This document shows, piece by piece, positions 8,870-19,477 of a stretch of DNA of 64,000 nt; position 1 is the stretch's first letter; the number at the start of each line of letters is the position of its first letter. Origin of the DNA: Bradyrhizobium sp. GTDB lineage: Bacteria; Pseudomonadota; Alphaproteobacteria; Rhizobiales; Xanthobacteraceae. The stretch is taken from NCBI RefSeq assembly GCF_004799445.1, contig NZ_SSNA01000081.1, positions 39,876-103,875 of the forward strand, read 5' to 3'. A program made the translations under genes and the position numbers. Under the pieces are notes generated by a model, which saw nothing but the letters and a program-made list of their open reading frames with translations, had not been told where the DNA came from and searched no databases.

Positions 8870-10945
8870 ATGACCAAACTCATCGTCGATGGCAAAGAGA
8901 TCGATGTTCCCGCTGATTTCACGCTGCTGCAGGCCTGTGAGGCCGCGGGCGCGGAAATTCCGCGCTTCTGCTACCACGAGCGCCTGTCGATCGCCGGCAA
9001 TTGCCGGATGTGCCTCGTTGAGGTCAAGGGCGGCCCGAAGCCGGTGGCGAGCTGCGCCTGGGGCGTTCGCGATTGCCGTCCCGGTCCCAAGGGCGAGCCG
9101 CCGGAAATCTCGACCCGTTCGCCGATGGTGAAGAAGGCCCGCGAAGGCGTGATGGAATTCCTGCTGATCAACCATCCCCTGGATTGCCCGATCTGCGACC
9201 AGGGCGGGGAGTGCGACCTGCAGGATCAGGCGATGGGCTATGGCGTCGACACCTCGCGCTTCGCCGAGAACAAGCGCGCGGTCGAGGACAAATATCTGGG
9301 CGCACTGGTCAAGACCTCTATGAACCGCTGCATCCAGTGCACGCGTTGCGTCCGCTTCGCCGCTGAAGTCTGCGGTGTCCCCGAGATGGGCGCCACCGGG
9401 CGCGGCGAGGACATGGAAATCACCACCTATCTCGAAACTGCGCTGACCTCGGAATTGCAGGGCAACCTCGTCGACATTTGCCCGGTGGGCGCGCTGACCT
9501 CGAAACCCTACGCTTTCGCGGCGCGGCCCTGGGAGCTTGGCAAGACCCAGTCGATCGACGTGATGGACGGCGTCGGCTCGGCGATCCGCGTCGACACCCG
9601 CGGCCGCGAGGTGATGCGCATTCTGCCGCGCGTCAACGAGGCGGTGAACGAGGAATGGATTTCCGACAAGACCCGCCACATCGTCGATGGCCTGCGCACG
9701 CAGCGGCTCGACCGTCCCTACATCAGGGAGAACGGCCAGCTCCGCGCGGCGTCTTGGTCGGAAGCTTTCGCGGCGATCGCGGCCAAGACGGGTCGCATCG
9801 ACGGCAAGCGGATCGGAGCGATCGCGGGCGATCTTGCCGCCGTGGAGGAGATGTTTGCACTGAAGGAACTGCTGGCGAAATGCGGCTCCGTCAATCTCGC
9901 GGTACAGGGCGGCGACGCCTTTGATCCCAAAGCCGGGCGCGCCTCCTACATTTTCAATCCGGCCATTGCCGGGATCGACCAGGCCGACGCGCTTCTGATC
10001 GTGGGTTCGAACCCGCGCAAGGAAGCAGCAGTTCTCAACGCGCGCATCCGCAAGCGCTGGCGCTCAGGCCAGCTCAAGATCGGCGTGATCGGCGCCAAGG
10101 CCGATCTCACCTATACTTACGACTATCTCGGCGCCGGCACGGATTCGCTCGGCGATCTCGCCGCCGGCAAGCATTCCTTCGCCGATGTGCTGAAGAACGC
10201 GAAGAACCCGATCGTGCTGGTCGGCGCCGGTGCGGCCGCGCGGCACGACGGGCGTGCGGTTTTGGCGCTGGCGGCCAAGCTGGCGCTGGATGTCGGTGCG
10301 GTGAAGGACGGCTGGAACGGCTTTGCGGTTCTGCAGGATACGGCCTCGCGTGTCGGCGGGCTCGATATCGGCTTTAGCGCAGGCGCAGGTGGCCTGAGCA
10401 CCGTGGAGATGACAACGTTCGGCACGCTCGACGTTTTGTTTCTGCTCGGCGCCGATGAGGTCAAGGTGCCGGACGGCACCTTCGTGGTCTATATCGGCAC
10501 CCACGGCGATCGTGGCGCGCACCGCGCCGATGTCATCCTGCCGGGTGCGGCCTATACCGAGAAATCCGGTATTTTCGTCAACACCGAGGGTCGGGTGCAG
10601 ATGGCCAACCGCGCCGGATTTCCTCCGGGCGAGGCGCGTGAGGACTGGGCGATTATCCGGGCGCTGTCGGATGTTCTCGGCAAGAAGCTGCCCTACGATT
10701 CGCTTCCCGCGCTGCGGCAGGCGATCTTCAAGGCCACGCCGCATTTGATGCGGCTCGACCAGATCGAGGCTGGCAACGCTGCCGACATCAAGGCGCTCGG
10801 CGGCAAGGGTGGCAAGGTGGAGAAGGCGCCGTTCAAGGCTTCCGTTGACGATTTTTACCTGACCAACCCGATCGCGCGGGCGTCTGCGGTCATGGCGGAA
10901 TGCTCCCGCCTGGCCTCCGGCAAGATGCTGACGGCAGCGGAGTGA
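8870..10945 (+). CDS. nuoG: NADH-quinone oxidoreductase subunit G (75 kDa)
   Basis: A 691-residue iron-sulfur subunit carrying electrons from NuoE/F to NuoI. The N-terminal 2Fe-2S ferredoxin domain has C34, C45, C48 and C62. The His-ligated 4Fe-4S site has H102, C106, C109 and C115 ([14 protein letters not shown]). A third cluster uses C154, C157, C160 and C204 (CIQCTRC, DICPVG). The remaining two thirds is the molybdopterin-oxidoreductase-like domain without molybdenum. The length is typical of alphaproteobacteria and shorter than E. coli NuoG, which carries extra insertions. Confidence 0.97.
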   Translation: MTKLIVDGKEIDVPADFTLLQACEAAGAEIPRFCYHERLSIAGNCRMCLVEVKGGPKPVASCAWGVRDCRPGPKGEPPEISTRSPMVKKAREGVMEFLLINHPLDCPICDQGGECDLQDQAMGYGVDTSRFAENKRAVEDKYLGALVKTSMNRCIQCTRCVRFAAEVCGVPEMGATGRGEDMEITTYLETALTSELQGNLVDICPVGALTSKPYAFAARPWELGKTQSIDVMDGVGSAIRVDTRGREVMRILPRVNEAVNEEWISDKTRHIVDGLRTQRLDRPYIRENGQLRAASWSEAFAAIAAKTGRIDGKRIGAIAGDLAAVEEMFALKELLAKCGSVNLAVQGGDAFDPKAGRASYIFNPAIAGIDQADALLIVGSNPRKEAAVLNARIRKRWRSGQLKIGVIGAKADLTYTYDYLGAGTDSLGDLAAGKHSFADVLKNAKNPIVLVGAGAAARHDGRAVLALAAKLALDVGAVKDGWNGFAVLQDTASRVGGLDIGFSAGAGGLSTVEMTTFGTLDVLFLLGADEVKVPDGTFVVYIGTHGDRGAHRADVILPGAAYTEKSGIFVNTEGRVQMANRAGFPPGEAREDWAIIRALSDVLGKKLPYDSLPALRQAIFKATPHLMRLDQIEAGNAADIKALGGKGGKVEKAPFKASVDDFYLTNPIARASAVMAECSRLASGKMLTAAE

Positions 10946-10949
10946 ACTG

Positions 10950-12005
10950 ATGGCCGAATTCTGGACCAGTACATTGTGGCCGCTGATCATCATGATCGCC
11001 GAGAGTCTGTTATTGCTCGTGGTGCTGCTGATCGCGATCGCCTACATCCTGCTTGCCGACCGCAAGATCTGGGCCGCGGTGCATATCCGGCGCGGACCCA
11101 ACGTCGTTGGTCCCTGGGGCCTGTTCCAATCCTTCGCGGACTTTTTGAAATTCCTGCTGAAGGAGCCGATCATTCCCTCCGGCGCCAACAAGGGCGTGTT
11201 CCTGCTGGCGCCGCTGGTGAGTTGCGTGCTGCCGCTGGCAGCCTGGGCCGTGATCCCGACCAATCTGGGCTGGGTGATCGCCGATATCAATGTCGGCATC
11301 CTCTACATCCTGGCGATCTCGTCGCTGTCGATCTACGGCATCATCATGGCCGGCTGGTCGTCGAATTCGAAATATCCCTTCCTCGCCGCGCTTCGCTCGG
11401 CGGCGCAAATGGTGAGTTACGAAGTCTCGATCGGTTTTGTCATTATCACCGTCTTGCTGTGCGCGGGATCGCTCAACTTGTCGGCGGTGGTCGAGGCGCA
11501 AGGCAGCCGAGGGCTCGCGAACCTGATCGGCTTGCCCTGGCTGACGGTGTTGAACTGGTATTTCCTGCCGCTGTTCCCGATGTTCGTGATCTTTTATGTC
11601 TCAGCGCTGGCGGAAACCAATCGTCCGCCGTTCGATCTGGTCGAGGCCGAATCCGAACTGGTCGCAGGCTTCATGGTAGAATACGGATCGACCCCGTATC
11701 TGTTGTTCATGCTCGGCGAGTATGTCGCGATCTGCACGATGTGTGCTATGGCGACGATCCTGTTTCTGGGCGGCTGGCTGCCGCCGGTCGCGCTGCCGCC
11801 GTTCACCTGGGTGCCCGGCGTGATCTGGTTCTCGCTCAAGCTGTTTTTCATGTTCTTCCTGTTTGCGATGGCGAAGGTAATCGTGCCGCGCTACCGCTAC
11901 GATCAATTGATGCGGCTTGGCTGGAAGGTATTCCTGCCGTTATCGCTGGCGATGGTGGTCGTCGTCGCCGGCGTGCTGCAGTTCGCGGGGATCGCGCCGA
12001 AATGA
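10950..12005 (+). CDS. nuoH: NADH-quinone oxidoreductase subunit H
   Basis: A 351-residue membrane subunit that joins the peripheral arm to the membrane arm and contributes the quinone tunnel and first proton path. About eight transmembrane helices are evident. Signature segments are [11 protein letters not shown] (near residues 47-57) and [21 protein letters not shown] near 220, rich in the acidic residues of the E-channel. It starts four bases after nuoG and is followed by nuoI after seven bases. Confidence 0.98.
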   Translation: MAEFWTSTLWPLIIMIAESLLLLVVLLIAIAYILLADRKIWAAVHIRRGPNVVGPWGLFQSFADFLKFLLKEPIIPSGANKGVFLLAPLVSCVLPLAAWAVIPTNLGWVIADINVGILYILAISSLSIYGIIMAGWSSNSKYPFLAALRSAAQMVSYEVSIGFVIITVLLCAGSLNLSAVVEAQGSRGLANLIGLPWLTVLNWYFLPLFPMFVIFYVSALAETNRPPFDLVEAESELVAGFMVEYGSTPYLLFMLGEYVAICTMCAMATILFLGGWLPPVALPPFTWVPGVIWFSLKLFFMFFLFAMAKVIVPRYRYDQLMRLGWKVFLPLSLAMVVVVAGVLQFAGIAPK

Positions 12006-12012
12006 GGTCGCT

Positions 12013-12507
12013 ATGAGTGTGAATATCAACGCCACCGCCCGCTCGCTCCTGCTGTCCGAATTCGTATCGGCATTCTTTCTCGCCATGCGCTATTTCTTCA
12101 AGCCGAAGCCGACGCTGAACTATCCGTTCGAGAAGGGACCAATCTCGCCGCGCTTTCGCGGCGAGCACGCGCTACGCCGTTATCCCAATGGCGAGGAACG
12201 CTGCATCGCCTGCAAGCTGTGCGAGGCGATTTGCCCGGCCCAGGCGATCACCATCGAGGCCGGACCGCGCCGCAACGACGGCACCCGGCGCACCGTGCGC
12301 TACGACATCGACATGGTGAAATGCATCTATTGCGGCCTGTGCCAGGAGGCATGCCCGGTCGATGCCATCGTCGAGGGCCCGAACTTCGAGTTCGCGACCG
12401 AGACGCGCGAGGAACTCTATTATGACAAGGCGAAACTTCTCGCCAATGGTGACCGCTGGGAGCGCGAGATTGCGAAGTCAATTGAACTCGACGCGCCGTA
12501 CCGGTGA
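12013..12507 (+). CDS. nuoI: NADH-quinone oxidoreductase subunit I (TYKY, two 4Fe-4S)
   Basis: A 164-residue ferredoxin-like subunit holding clusters N6a and N6b, which feed N2 on NuoB. Two complete motifs are present: C64-C67-C70-C74 ([12 protein letters not shown]) and C104-C107-C110-C114 ([12 protein letters not shown]). An amphipathic N-terminal helix lies along the membrane. The ATG at 12013 gives the family length; longer in-frame readings lie inside nuoH. Confidence 0.98.
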   Translation: MSVNINATARSLLLSEFVSAFFLAMRYFFKPKPTLNYPFEKGPISPRFRGEHALRRYPNGEERCIACKLCEAICPAQAITIEAGPRRNDGTRRTVRYDIDMVKCIYCGLCQEACPVDAIVEGPNFEFATETREELYYDKAKLLANGDRWEREIAKSIELDAPYR

Positions 12508-12516
12508 GGTGAGGGC

Positions 12517-13155
12517 ATGATCCTTCCAGCGCTGTTCTTCTATTTGTTCGCCGGCATCTGCGTTGCCTCGGCGGTGATGGTGATTGTGTCGCGCAATCCC
12601 GTGCACTCGGTGCTGTTCCTGATCCTGGCGTTCGTCAATGCCTCGGGCCTGTTCGTGCTGATGGGGGCCGAATTCCTGGCGATGATCCTGGTCGTGGTCT
12701 ATGTCGGCGCGGTCGCGGTGCTGTTTCTGTTCGTGATCATGATGCTCGATGTCGATTTCACCGAACTGCGCGAGGGCTTTCTGGAATATTTGCCGGTTGG
12801 CCTGGTGATCGGCGCGATATTCCTTGCCGAATTGTTGCTGGTCGGGGGCGGCTGGATCATCAATCCCAATGTCGCCAAATCGATCACGTCCGCGATCCCG
12901 GCCAATGTCAGCAACACCGAGGCGCTCGGCCTCGTGCTCTATACCAAGTACATCCACTATTTCCAGATCGCCGGGATGGTGCTGCTGGTCGCGATGATCG
13001 GCGCCATCGTGCTGACGCTGCGCCGCAAGGCCAGCGTCAAGCGGCAGGATATTAATGTGCAGAACGCGCGGACGCCGGAACTGGCCATGAGCGTGCGCAA
13101 GGTGGCGTCCGGGCAGGGCCTGCTGGATGCGGACGCGGCGGAGTGGGTGCAATGA
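12517..13155 (+). CDS. nuoJ: NADH-quinone oxidoreductase subunit J
   Basis: A 212-residue membrane subunit with five predicted helices. Helix 3 contains the conserved [18 protein letters not shown] segment whose pi-bulge takes part in coupling. The hydrophilic C-terminus (about 45 residues, [19 protein letters not shown]) is longer than in E. coli. It overlaps nuoK by ATGA. Confidence 0.97.
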   Translation: MILPALFFYLFAGICVASAVMVIVSRNPVHSVLFLILAFVNASGLFVLMGAEFLAMILVVVYVGAVAVLFLFVIMMLDVDFTELREGFLEYLPVGLVIGAIFLAELLLVGGGWIINPNVAKSITSAIPANVSNTEALGLVLYTKYIHYFQIAGMVLLVAMIGAIVLTLRRKASVKRQDINVQNARTPELAMSVRKVASGQGLLDADAAEWVQ

Positions 13156-13460
13156 CGATCGGTCTCGGGCACTATCTCTCGGTCGGCGCCATCCTGTTCA
13201 CGCTGGGGATTCTCGGCATCTTCCTCAACCGCAAGAACATCATCGTCATCCTGATGTCGATCGAGCTGATCCTGCTCGCCGTCAATATCAACCTGGTGGC
13301 GTTTTCGACATTCCTCGGCGACATCGTCGGCCAGGTCTTCGCGCTGCTCGTTCTCACGGTTGCGGCCGCCGAGGCGGCGATCGGTCTGGCGGTGCTGGTG
13401 GTGTACTACCGCAACCGCGGCTCGATCGCGGTTGAAGACGTCAATCTGATGAAGGGTTAA
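13152..13460 (+). CDS. nuoK: NADH-quinone oxidoreductase subunit K
   Basis: A 102-residue, three-helix subunit homologous to MrpC of Na+/H+ antiporters. The conserved glutamates for proton transfer lie in helix 2 ([14 protein letters not shown], near residue 37) and helix 3 ([13 protein letters not shown], near residue 72). The start at 13152 overlaps the nuoJ stop (ATGA), preferred over a GTG nine bases upstream. Confidence 0.97.
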   Translation: MTIGLGHYLSVGAILFTLGILGIFLNRKNIIVILMSIELILLAVNINLVAFSTFLGDIVGQVFALLVLTVAAAEAAIGLAVLVVYYRNRGSIAVEDVNLMKG

Positions 13461-13468
13461 CGCGCCAA

Positions 13469-15544
13469 ATGATTCAGGCAATCGTCTTTCTGCCGCTGAT
13501 CGGCGCGGTCCTCGCGGGGCTGATTTCGATCTTCGGCGCACACGCACGCAATCCAAGCGGCGACACGGTCGAGCACCATGACGATGCGGATGGCGCGGCT
13601 GCCCATGCCTCGGATGCCCATATCTCGGATGACCACGCCGACGATCACGGTCACGACGACCATCACGCGGTCGAGCCGGCGGCGGCGGGTTCGCGCGCGG
13701 CCGAATGGATTACGACGTTGCCGTTGCTGGTCGCGGCGGGATTGTCCTGGTTCGCCCTGGTCGATGTCGGCTTCATGCATCACGACGTCAGGATCGCGCT
13801 GTTCCCGTGGATCAATTCGGGCGACCTGCAGGTCGCGTGGGCGCTGCGGGTGGACACGCTGACCGCCGTGATGCTGGTCGTGGTCAATACCGTTTCGTCG
13901 CTCGTCCACCTCTATTCGATCGGTTACATGGATGAGGACCCGAACCGGCCGCGCTTCTTCAGCTATCTGTCGCTGTTCACCTTCGCGATGCTGATGCTGG
14001 TGACGGCCGACAATCTGGTGCAGCTGTTCTTCGGCTGGGAGGGCGTTGGTCTCGCAAGCTACCTGCTGATCGGATTCTGGTACCAGAAGCCGTCGGCGAA
14101 CGCCGCGGCGATCAAAGCCTTTGTCGTCAATCGCGTCGGCGATTTTGGTTTCGCGCTGGGCATTTTTGCGATCTTCATGCTGATCGGGTCTACCGACTTC
14201 GAGACGATCTTCGCCGGCGCGCCGGGCCTGACCGGCAAGACCATCGATTTCTTCGGCTGGCACGCCGATGCGCTGACGCTGACATGCCTGTTGCTGTTCA
14301 TGGGCGCGATGGGTAAATCGGCTCAGTTCCTGCTGCACACCTGGCTGCCCGACGCCATGGAAGGCCCGACGCCGGTCTCGGCGCTGATCCACGCCGCGAC
14401 CATGGTCACGGCCGGCGTGTTCATGGTGGCACGGCTGTCGCCGCTGTTCGAGCTCGCGCCCAATGCGCAAGCCGTCGTGATGTTCTTCGGCGCGACCACG
14501 GCGTTCTTTGCGGCGACCGTGGGTCTCGTCCAGAACGACATCAAGCGCATCGTCGCCTATTCGACCTGCTCGCAGCTCGGCTACATGTTCGTGGCGATGG
14601 GGGCGGGGGCTTACTCCGTCGGCATGTTCCATCTGTTCACGCATGCCTTTTTCAAGGCGCTATTGTTCCTGGGCTCGGGCTCGGTGATCTACGCGATGCA
14701 TCACGAGCAGGATATCCGCAACATGGGCGGCTTGAAGGACCGGATCCCCTTCACCTATATCGTGATGGTGATCGGCACGCTGGCGCTGACCGGATTTCCG
14801 CTCACCGCGGGCTACTTCTCCAAGGACGCCATCATCGAATCCGCGTTCGCCTCGCACAATCCGTTCGCGCTCTATGGCTTCCTGATGACGGTGGTCGCTG
14901 CCGGCCTGACCTCGTTCTACTCATGGCGCCTGATCTTCAAGACCTTCCATGGCGAGCCGCACGATCAGGAGCACTATGAGGCCGCGCACGAAGCGCCGCT
15001 GTCGATGCTGATTCCGATCGGTATCCTTGCCGTCGGATCGATTTTCGCGGGTTTCCCGTTCAAGGAGTTGTTCGCGGGCCACGCCGTGGAAGAGTTCTTC
15101 CGCGAGTCCGTGAAAATGAACCCGCACATCATCGAGGACATGCACCACATTCCCGAAACCATCGCGTTCCTGCCGACCGTGATGATGGCGCTCGGCTTTG
15201 TGGTGTCGTGGCTGTTCTATATCCGCCGGCCATATCTGCCGGTCGAACTCGCCAGACAGCAGCCGCTGCTCTACAAGTTCCTGCTCAACAAGTGGTATTT
15301 CGACGAGCTCTACGATCTGATCTTCGTTCGCCCGGCCAAATGGCTCGGACGTTTCCTCTGGAAGGTCGGCGACGGTTACATCATCGACGGCTTCGGCCCG
15401 GACGGCGTGTCGGCGCGGGTGCTCGACGTCACCCGCAACGTCGTGAAGCTGCAGACCGGCTATCTCTACCACTACGCGTTCGCGATGCTGATCGGGGTTG
15501 CCGGATTGATTACCTGGTTCATGTTCGGCTTGGGAGGCCAGTGA
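13469..15544 (+). CDS. nuoL: NADH-quinone oxidoreductase subunit L, with His/Asp-rich loop
   Basis: A 691-residue antiporter-like proton-pumping subunit at the distal membrane arm. It has some 16 helices and the long lateral helix at the C-terminus. Core proton-path motifs are present, such as [19 protein letters not shown] and [24 protein letters not shown] (quoted here as landmarks). Between helix 1 and helix 2 there is a strongly acidic, histidine-rich loop (residues 25-70) with ten histidines and more than ten aspartates, including [11 protein letters not shown]. That loop is far richer in histidine than is usual for this subunit. The stop overlaps the nuoM start. Confidence 0.97.
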   Translation: MIQAIVFLPLIGAVLAGLISIFGAHARNPSGDTVEHHDDADGAAAHASDAHISDDHADDHGHDDHHAVEPAAAGSRAAEWITTLPLLVAAGLSWFALVDVGFMHHDVRIALFPWINSGDLQVAWALRVDTLTAVMLVVVNTVSSLVHLYSIGYMDEDPNRPRFFSYLSLFTFAMLMLVTADNLVQLFFGWEGVGLASYLLIGFWYQKPSANAAAIKAFVVNRVGDFGFALGIFAIFMLIGSTDFETIFAGAPGLTGKTIDFFGWHADALTLTCLLLFMGAMGKSAQFLLHTWLPDAMEGPTPVSALIHAATMVTAGVFMVARLSPLFELAPNAQAVVMFFGATTAFFAATVGLVQNDIKRIVAYSTCSQLGYMFVAMGAGAYSVGMFHLFTHAFFKALLFLGSGSVIYAMHHEQDIRNMGGLKDRIPFTYIVMVIGTLALTGFPLTAGYFSKDAIIESAFASHNPFALYGFLMTVVAAGLTSFYSWRLIFKTFHGEPHDQEHYEAAHEAPLSMLIPIGILAVGSIFAGFPFKELFAGHAVEEFFRESVKMNPHIIEDMHHIPETIAFLPTVMMALGFVVSWLFYIRRPYLPVELARQQPLLYKFLLNKWYFDELYDLIFVRPAKWLGRFLWKVGDGYIIDGFGPDGVSARVLDVTRNVVKLQTGYLYHYAFAMLIGVAGLITWFMFGLGGQ

Positions 15545-17052
15545 TGACTACCTGGCCCATTCTTTCCGTCGTTACCTTCCTCCCGGTGGTCGGCACGTTC
15601 CTGATCTATATCAGCCGGGGCGACGATGAAGCCGCGCGGCGCAATGCGCGCTGGATCGCGCTGTGGACCACGCTGATCACCTTCGGCGTGTCGCTGATCC
15701 TGGTCTGGCGCTTCGATGCGGGGCAACCGGACTTCCAGTTCGTCGAGAAGGCGTCGTGGCTCGCCAGCGGCATCACCTATCACATGGGTGTCGACGGCAT
15801 TTCGCTGCCGTTCGTGATCCTGACCACCGCCTTGATGCCGTTCTGCATCGTCGCGAGCTGGAAATCGGTGACAATGCGGGTGCGCGAATACATGATGGCG
15901 TTCCTGCTGCTGGAAACGCTGATGGTCGGCACGTTCTGCGCGCTCGACCTCGTGCTGTTCTACCTGTTCTTCGAGGGCGGCCTGATCCCGATGTTCCTGA
16001 TCATCGGCGTCTGGGGCGGACCGCGCCGGGTCTATGCATCCTTCAAGTTCTTCCTCTACACGCTGCTCGGCTCGGTCTTGATGCTGCTCGCCATCATGGC
16101 GCTGTACTGGAACGCCGGCACCACCGACATCCCGGCCCTGATGCACACGGCCGTGCCGCGGTCCTTGCAGACCTGGGCCTGGCTGGCGTTCTTCGCCTCC
16201 TTTGCGGTGAAGATGCCGATGTGGCCGGTGCACACCTGGCTGCCGGATGCGCATGTCGAGGCGCCCACTGCCGGCTCGGTGATCTTGGCCTCGATCCTGC
16301 TGAAGATGGGCGGCTACGGCTTTCTGCGCTTCTCGCTGCCGATGTTTCCGCTGGCGTCGCACGATTTCGCGCCGCTGATCTTCTCGCTCTCGACCATTGC
16401 CATCGTCTACACCTCGCTGGTGGCGCTGATGCAGGAAGACATCAAGAAGCTGATCGCCTATTCGTCGGTGGCCCACATGGGCTTCGTCACCATGGGGATT
16501 TTCGCCGGAACCACGCAAGGCGTCGCCGGCGGCGTGTTCCAGATGATCTCGCACGGCATCGTGGCGGGCGCGCTGTTCCTCTGCGTCGGCATTGTCTACG
16601 ACCGCCTGCATACCCGCGAGATCGCCGCCTATGGCGGCCTGGTCAACCGCATGCCGCTCTACGCGCTGGTGTTCATGGTCTTCACCATGGCCAATGTCGG
16701 TCTGCCCGGCACCTCCGGCTTCGTCGGCGAATTCATGACGCTGATCGGCACCTTCAAGGTGTCGATCCCGACCGCGACAGTCGCCACGCTGGGGGTCATC
16801 CTGTCGGCATGCTACGCCCTCTGGCTCTATCGCAAGGTGATATTCGGCGACCTGGTCAAGCCGTCGCTGGCAAGCATCAAGGATCTCACTTTCCGCGAGA
16901 GCCTGACGCTGATGCCGCTGGTGGCTCTCACCATCCTGTTCGGATTTTACCCGAAGCCGGTCCTCGACATGTCGGCGGCGTCGGTGCAGCAACTCGTTAC
17001 CAATTACAGCCAAGCGGTGACTGCCATGAAGGCAGCCGCGCTGCTGCAGTGA
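15544..17052 (+). CDS. nuoM: NADH-quinone oxidoreductase subunit M
   Basis: A 502-residue antiporter-like proton-pumping subunit with about 14 helices. The conserved [18 protein letters not shown] segment and the lysine-bearing [12 protein letters not shown] segment mark the proton channel. The ATG at 15544 overlaps the nuoL stop; a GTG one codon earlier is possible. Twenty-five bases separate it from nuoN. Confidence 0.97.
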   Translation: MTTWPILSVVTFLPVVGTFLIYISRGDDEAARRNARWIALWTTLITFGVSLILVWRFDAGQPDFQFVEKASWLASGITYHMGVDGISLPFVILTTALMPFCIVASWKSVTMRVREYMMAFLLLETLMVGTFCALDLVLFYLFFEGGLIPMFLIIGVWGGPRRVYASFKFFLYTLLGSVLMLLAIMALYWNAGTTDIPALMHTAVPRSLQTWAWLAFFASFAVKMPMWPVHTWLPDAHVEAPTAGSVILASILLKMGGYGFLRFSLPMFPLASHDFAPLIFSLSTIAIVYTSLVALMQEDIKKLIAYSSVAHMGFVTMGIFAGTTQGVAGGVFQMISHGIVAGALFLCVGIVYDRLHTREIAAYGGLVNRMPLYALVFMVFTMANVGLPGTSGFVGEFMTLIGTFKVSIPTATVATLGVILSACYALWLYRKVIFGDLVKPSLASIKDLTFRESLTLMPLVALTILFGFYPKPVLDMSAASVQQLVTNYSQAVTAMKAAALLQ

Positions 17053-17077
17053 ACGCAGCAGGTCAGGACAACACGCC

Positions 17078-18514
17078 ATGAGCTTTGAGAGTGCAGGATA
17101 TCAGTTGCTGCCCGTGCTGCCGGAGCTGGTGCTGGCCGGGGGCGCCATGGTGCTGCTGATGCTGGGCGCCTATCGCGGGACCCAGACGACCGGCCTCGTC
17201 ACGGGCCTTGCGATCTGCCTGCTGGTCGCGACCGGTGTGCTGGAATTGTTGCTGCCGGCCGGCAAACTCACCACCTTCGGCGGCAGTTTCATCGTCGACG
17301 ACTTTGCCCGGTTTCTGAAAATCCTGGCCCTGGTCGGCTCGGCCGCGACGCTGATACTTTCGGTGGAATTTCTCGCTGATCCATCCCGGCGCATCTTCGA
17401 ATACGCGATTCTGGTGCTGCTTTCGACGCTCGGCATGATGGTGCTGATCTCGGCCGGCGACCTGATCATGCTCTATCTCGGGCTGGAACTGATGAGCCTT
17501 GCGCTCTACGTGGTCGCGGCAAGCAATCGCGACAACGCGAAATCGACCGAGGCCGGCCTGAAATATTTTGTGCTTGGTGCGTTGTCCTCGGGCATGTTGC
17601 TCTACGGCGCTTCGCTGATCTACGGCTTCACCGGCACCGTCGGCTTCGCGGGTATCGCCGCGGCGGTGAAAACCGGCAGCATCGGCATCGTATTCGGTCT
17701 GGTGTTCCTGCTGGCCGGGCTTTGCTTCAAGATTTCGGCGGTGCCGTTCCATATGTGGACGCCCGATGTCTATGAGGGCGCACCGACGCCGGTCACCGCG
17801 TTCTTTGCCTCGGCGCCCAAGGTCGCAGCTCTGGCGGTGTTCACCCGCGTGGCATTGACCGCATTCCCCGGCATCGTCCCGCAATGGCAGCAGATCGTGG
17901 TGTTCGTTTCGATCGCCTCGATGGCGCTGGGAGCGTTCGCGGCGATCGGGCAAAAGAACATCAAGCGGCTGATGGCCTATTCGTCGATCGGCCACATGGG
18001 TTTCGCGCTGGTTGGGCTCGCCGCCGGGACCGCCGAGGGCGCCCAGGGCGTGCTGATCTATATCTCGATCTATGTGGCGATGACGCTCGGCAGCTTTGCG
18101 GTGATCATCACCATGAAGCGCAACGGCCAGCATTTCGAGAATATCAGCGATTTCGCGGGGCTTTCGCGCACCAATCCACTGTTGGCATTCTTCTTCGCGA
18201 TGCTGCTGTTTTCGCTGGCGGGGGTTCCGCCGCTGGCGGGCTTCTTCGCCAAATGGTACGTGTTCGTCGCGGCGATCAAGGCCGGCTTGTTCACGCTGGC
18301 CGTCGTCGGCGTGCTCGCCAGCGTAGTCGGCGCCTATTACTATCTCACCATCATCAAGGTGATGTATTTCGACGAGCCGCTGGCCAAGCTGGATCCGATG
18401 CGCCTGGAGTTGCGTACGGTGCTGGCGGTCGCAGGCCTCTTCAACATCTTCTTCTTCGTCTATCCGGGGCCGCTGGTCAGCGTGGCGACAGCGGCGGCAA
18501 AGTCGCTGTTTTAG
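17078..18514 (+). CDS. nuoN: NADH-quinone oxidoreductase subunit N
   Basis: A 478-residue, roughly 14-helix antiporter-like subunit and the last nuo gene. Landmarks are [14 protein letters not shown] (about residues 132-145), [20 protein letters not shown], and [17 protein letters not shown] with its channel lysine nearby. It completes a full 14-subunit complex I set (A-N), so the enzyme should be functional. The operon appears to end here, before a repeat-bearing gap and birA. Confidence 0.98.
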   Translation: MSFESAGYQLLPVLPELVLAGGAMVLLMLGAYRGTQTTGLVTGLAICLLVATGVLELLLPAGKLTTFGGSFIVDDFARFLKILALVGSAATLILSVEFLADPSRRIFEYAILVLLSTLGMMVLISAGDLIMLYLGLELMSLALYVVAASNRDNAKSTEAGLKYFVLGALSSGMLLYGASLIYGFTGTVGFAGIAAAVKTGSIGIVFGLVFLLAGLCFKISAVPFHMWTPDVYEGAPTPVTAFFASAPKVAALAVFTRVALTAFPGIVPQWQQIVVFVSIASMALGAFAAIGQKNIKRLMAYSSIGHMGFALVGLAAGTAEGAQGVLIYISIYVAMTLGSFAVIITMKRNGQHFENISDFAGLSRTNPLLAFFFAMLLFSLAGVPPLAGFFAKWYVFVAAIKAGLFTLAVVGVLASVVGAYYYLTIIKVMYFDEPLAKLDPMRLELRTVLAVAGLFNIFFFVYPGPLVSVATAAAKSLF

Positions 18515-18565
18515 ACCATCGCTGCGAGCGCATCGGGGTAATCCATCAGCCTTACGCAGAACTAA

Positions 18566-18601
18566 CTGGATTGCTTCGTCGCTACGCTCCGCGTAATGAC
18601 G
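18566..18601. repeat. Interspersed repeat (ATTGCTTCGTCGCTACGCTC family)
   Basis: CTGGATTGCTTCGTCGCTAC followed by GCTCCGCGTAATGACG is, from memory, a very common intergenic repeat in Bradyrhizobium and relatives. It lies in the 150-base gap between nuoN and birA. No function is evident; it may mark a transcript end. Confidence 0.6.
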
Positions 18602-18664
18602 CTAAGCACGAGCCATTTCACGACTGCATATCGAACTTCCCGAACCTTACGGATCGCACTCTAG

Positions 18665-19477
18665 ATGGCATTCACGCTCGGTCATCGAGCCATATCCGCG
18701 GGCTACAGGCTCGCTGCCTTCGACCATGTCGGGTCGACCAACGCGGAGGCCTTATCGCGCGCCCGCGATGGCGAGCGCGGGCCGATGTGGTTTGTGACCT
18801 CCGAGCAAACCGCCGGGCGCGGACGAAGGCATCGCCCATGGATCGCGCCGCGCGGTAACCTTGCCAGCAGCATCCTCGAAACGGTCGACGCGTCGCCCGC
18901 GGTCGCGGCGACGCTCGGCTTCGCCGCGGGGCTTGCACTGGAAGCCGCGCTGCAAAAAATCAGCATCGAAGCGTCGCAAAGATCGGCGGGATCGGACGAT
19001 ATGAAGTTTTCGCTGAAATGGCCCAACGACGTGCTGGCGGGGCAACGCAAGCTCGCCGGCATCCTGCTGGAAGCGGAATCCGTGCCGGGCGCGGGCCTGG
19101 CCGTCGTGGTCGGCATCGGCACCAACGTCGTCGCCGCTCCGGAGGGCACGCCGACGCCCGCGACCTCGCTGGCAGCACTCGGTGTCCATATCGGCGCGGA
19201 AGAGTTGTTCGCAACCTTGTCGGATAGCTGGACGGAATTTCGCGCCATCTGGGACCAGGGACACGGCTTTGGCGAGATCCGGCGGCGCTGGCTGGAGCGC
19301 GCGGCCGGGCTGGGACAGCGGGTCGCCGTCCAGGCCGGCGGTGCGACGGTGGAGGGCACTTTCGACACCATCGATGACACCGGTTGCATGATGGTCAGGA
19401 CGTTCAGCGGCGAGCGGGTTCCGATCTCGGCGGGCGATGTCTATTTCGGCTCGACCGCCTCCGTGGGAGCGGCCTGA
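18665..19477 (+). CDS. birA: Biotin--[acetyl-CoA-carboxylase] ligase
   Basis: A 270-residue enzyme that activates biotin to biotinyl-AMP and attaches it to carboxylase carrier lysines. The biotinyl-AMP loop GRGRRHRPW is at residues 51-59, and the catalytic KWPNDVLAG, with its lysine, at 118-126. A C-terminal SH3-like domain ends the protein. There is no N-terminal helix-turn-helix, so this is a ligase only and not the E. coli-type repressor. It overlaps the RNase J start (TGATG), so the two are coupled. Confidence 0.93.
   Translation: MAFTLGHRAISAGYRLAAFDHVGSTNAEALSRARDGERGPMWFVTSEQTAGRGRRHRPWIAPRGNLASSILETVDASPAVAATLGFAAGLALEAALQKISIEASQRSAGSDDMKFSLKWPNDVLAGQRKLAGILLEAESVPGAGLAVVVGIGTNVVAAPEGTPTPATSLAALGVHIGAEELFATLSDSWTEFRAIWDQGHGFGEIRRRWLERAAGLGQRVAVQAGGATVEGTFDTIDDTGCMMVRTFSGERVPISAGDVYFGSTASVGAA

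Noticed and set aside
18665..19477. BirA as a biotin operon repressor
   Set aside because: There is no N-terminal helix-turn-helix; the protein starts directly in the ligase domain.
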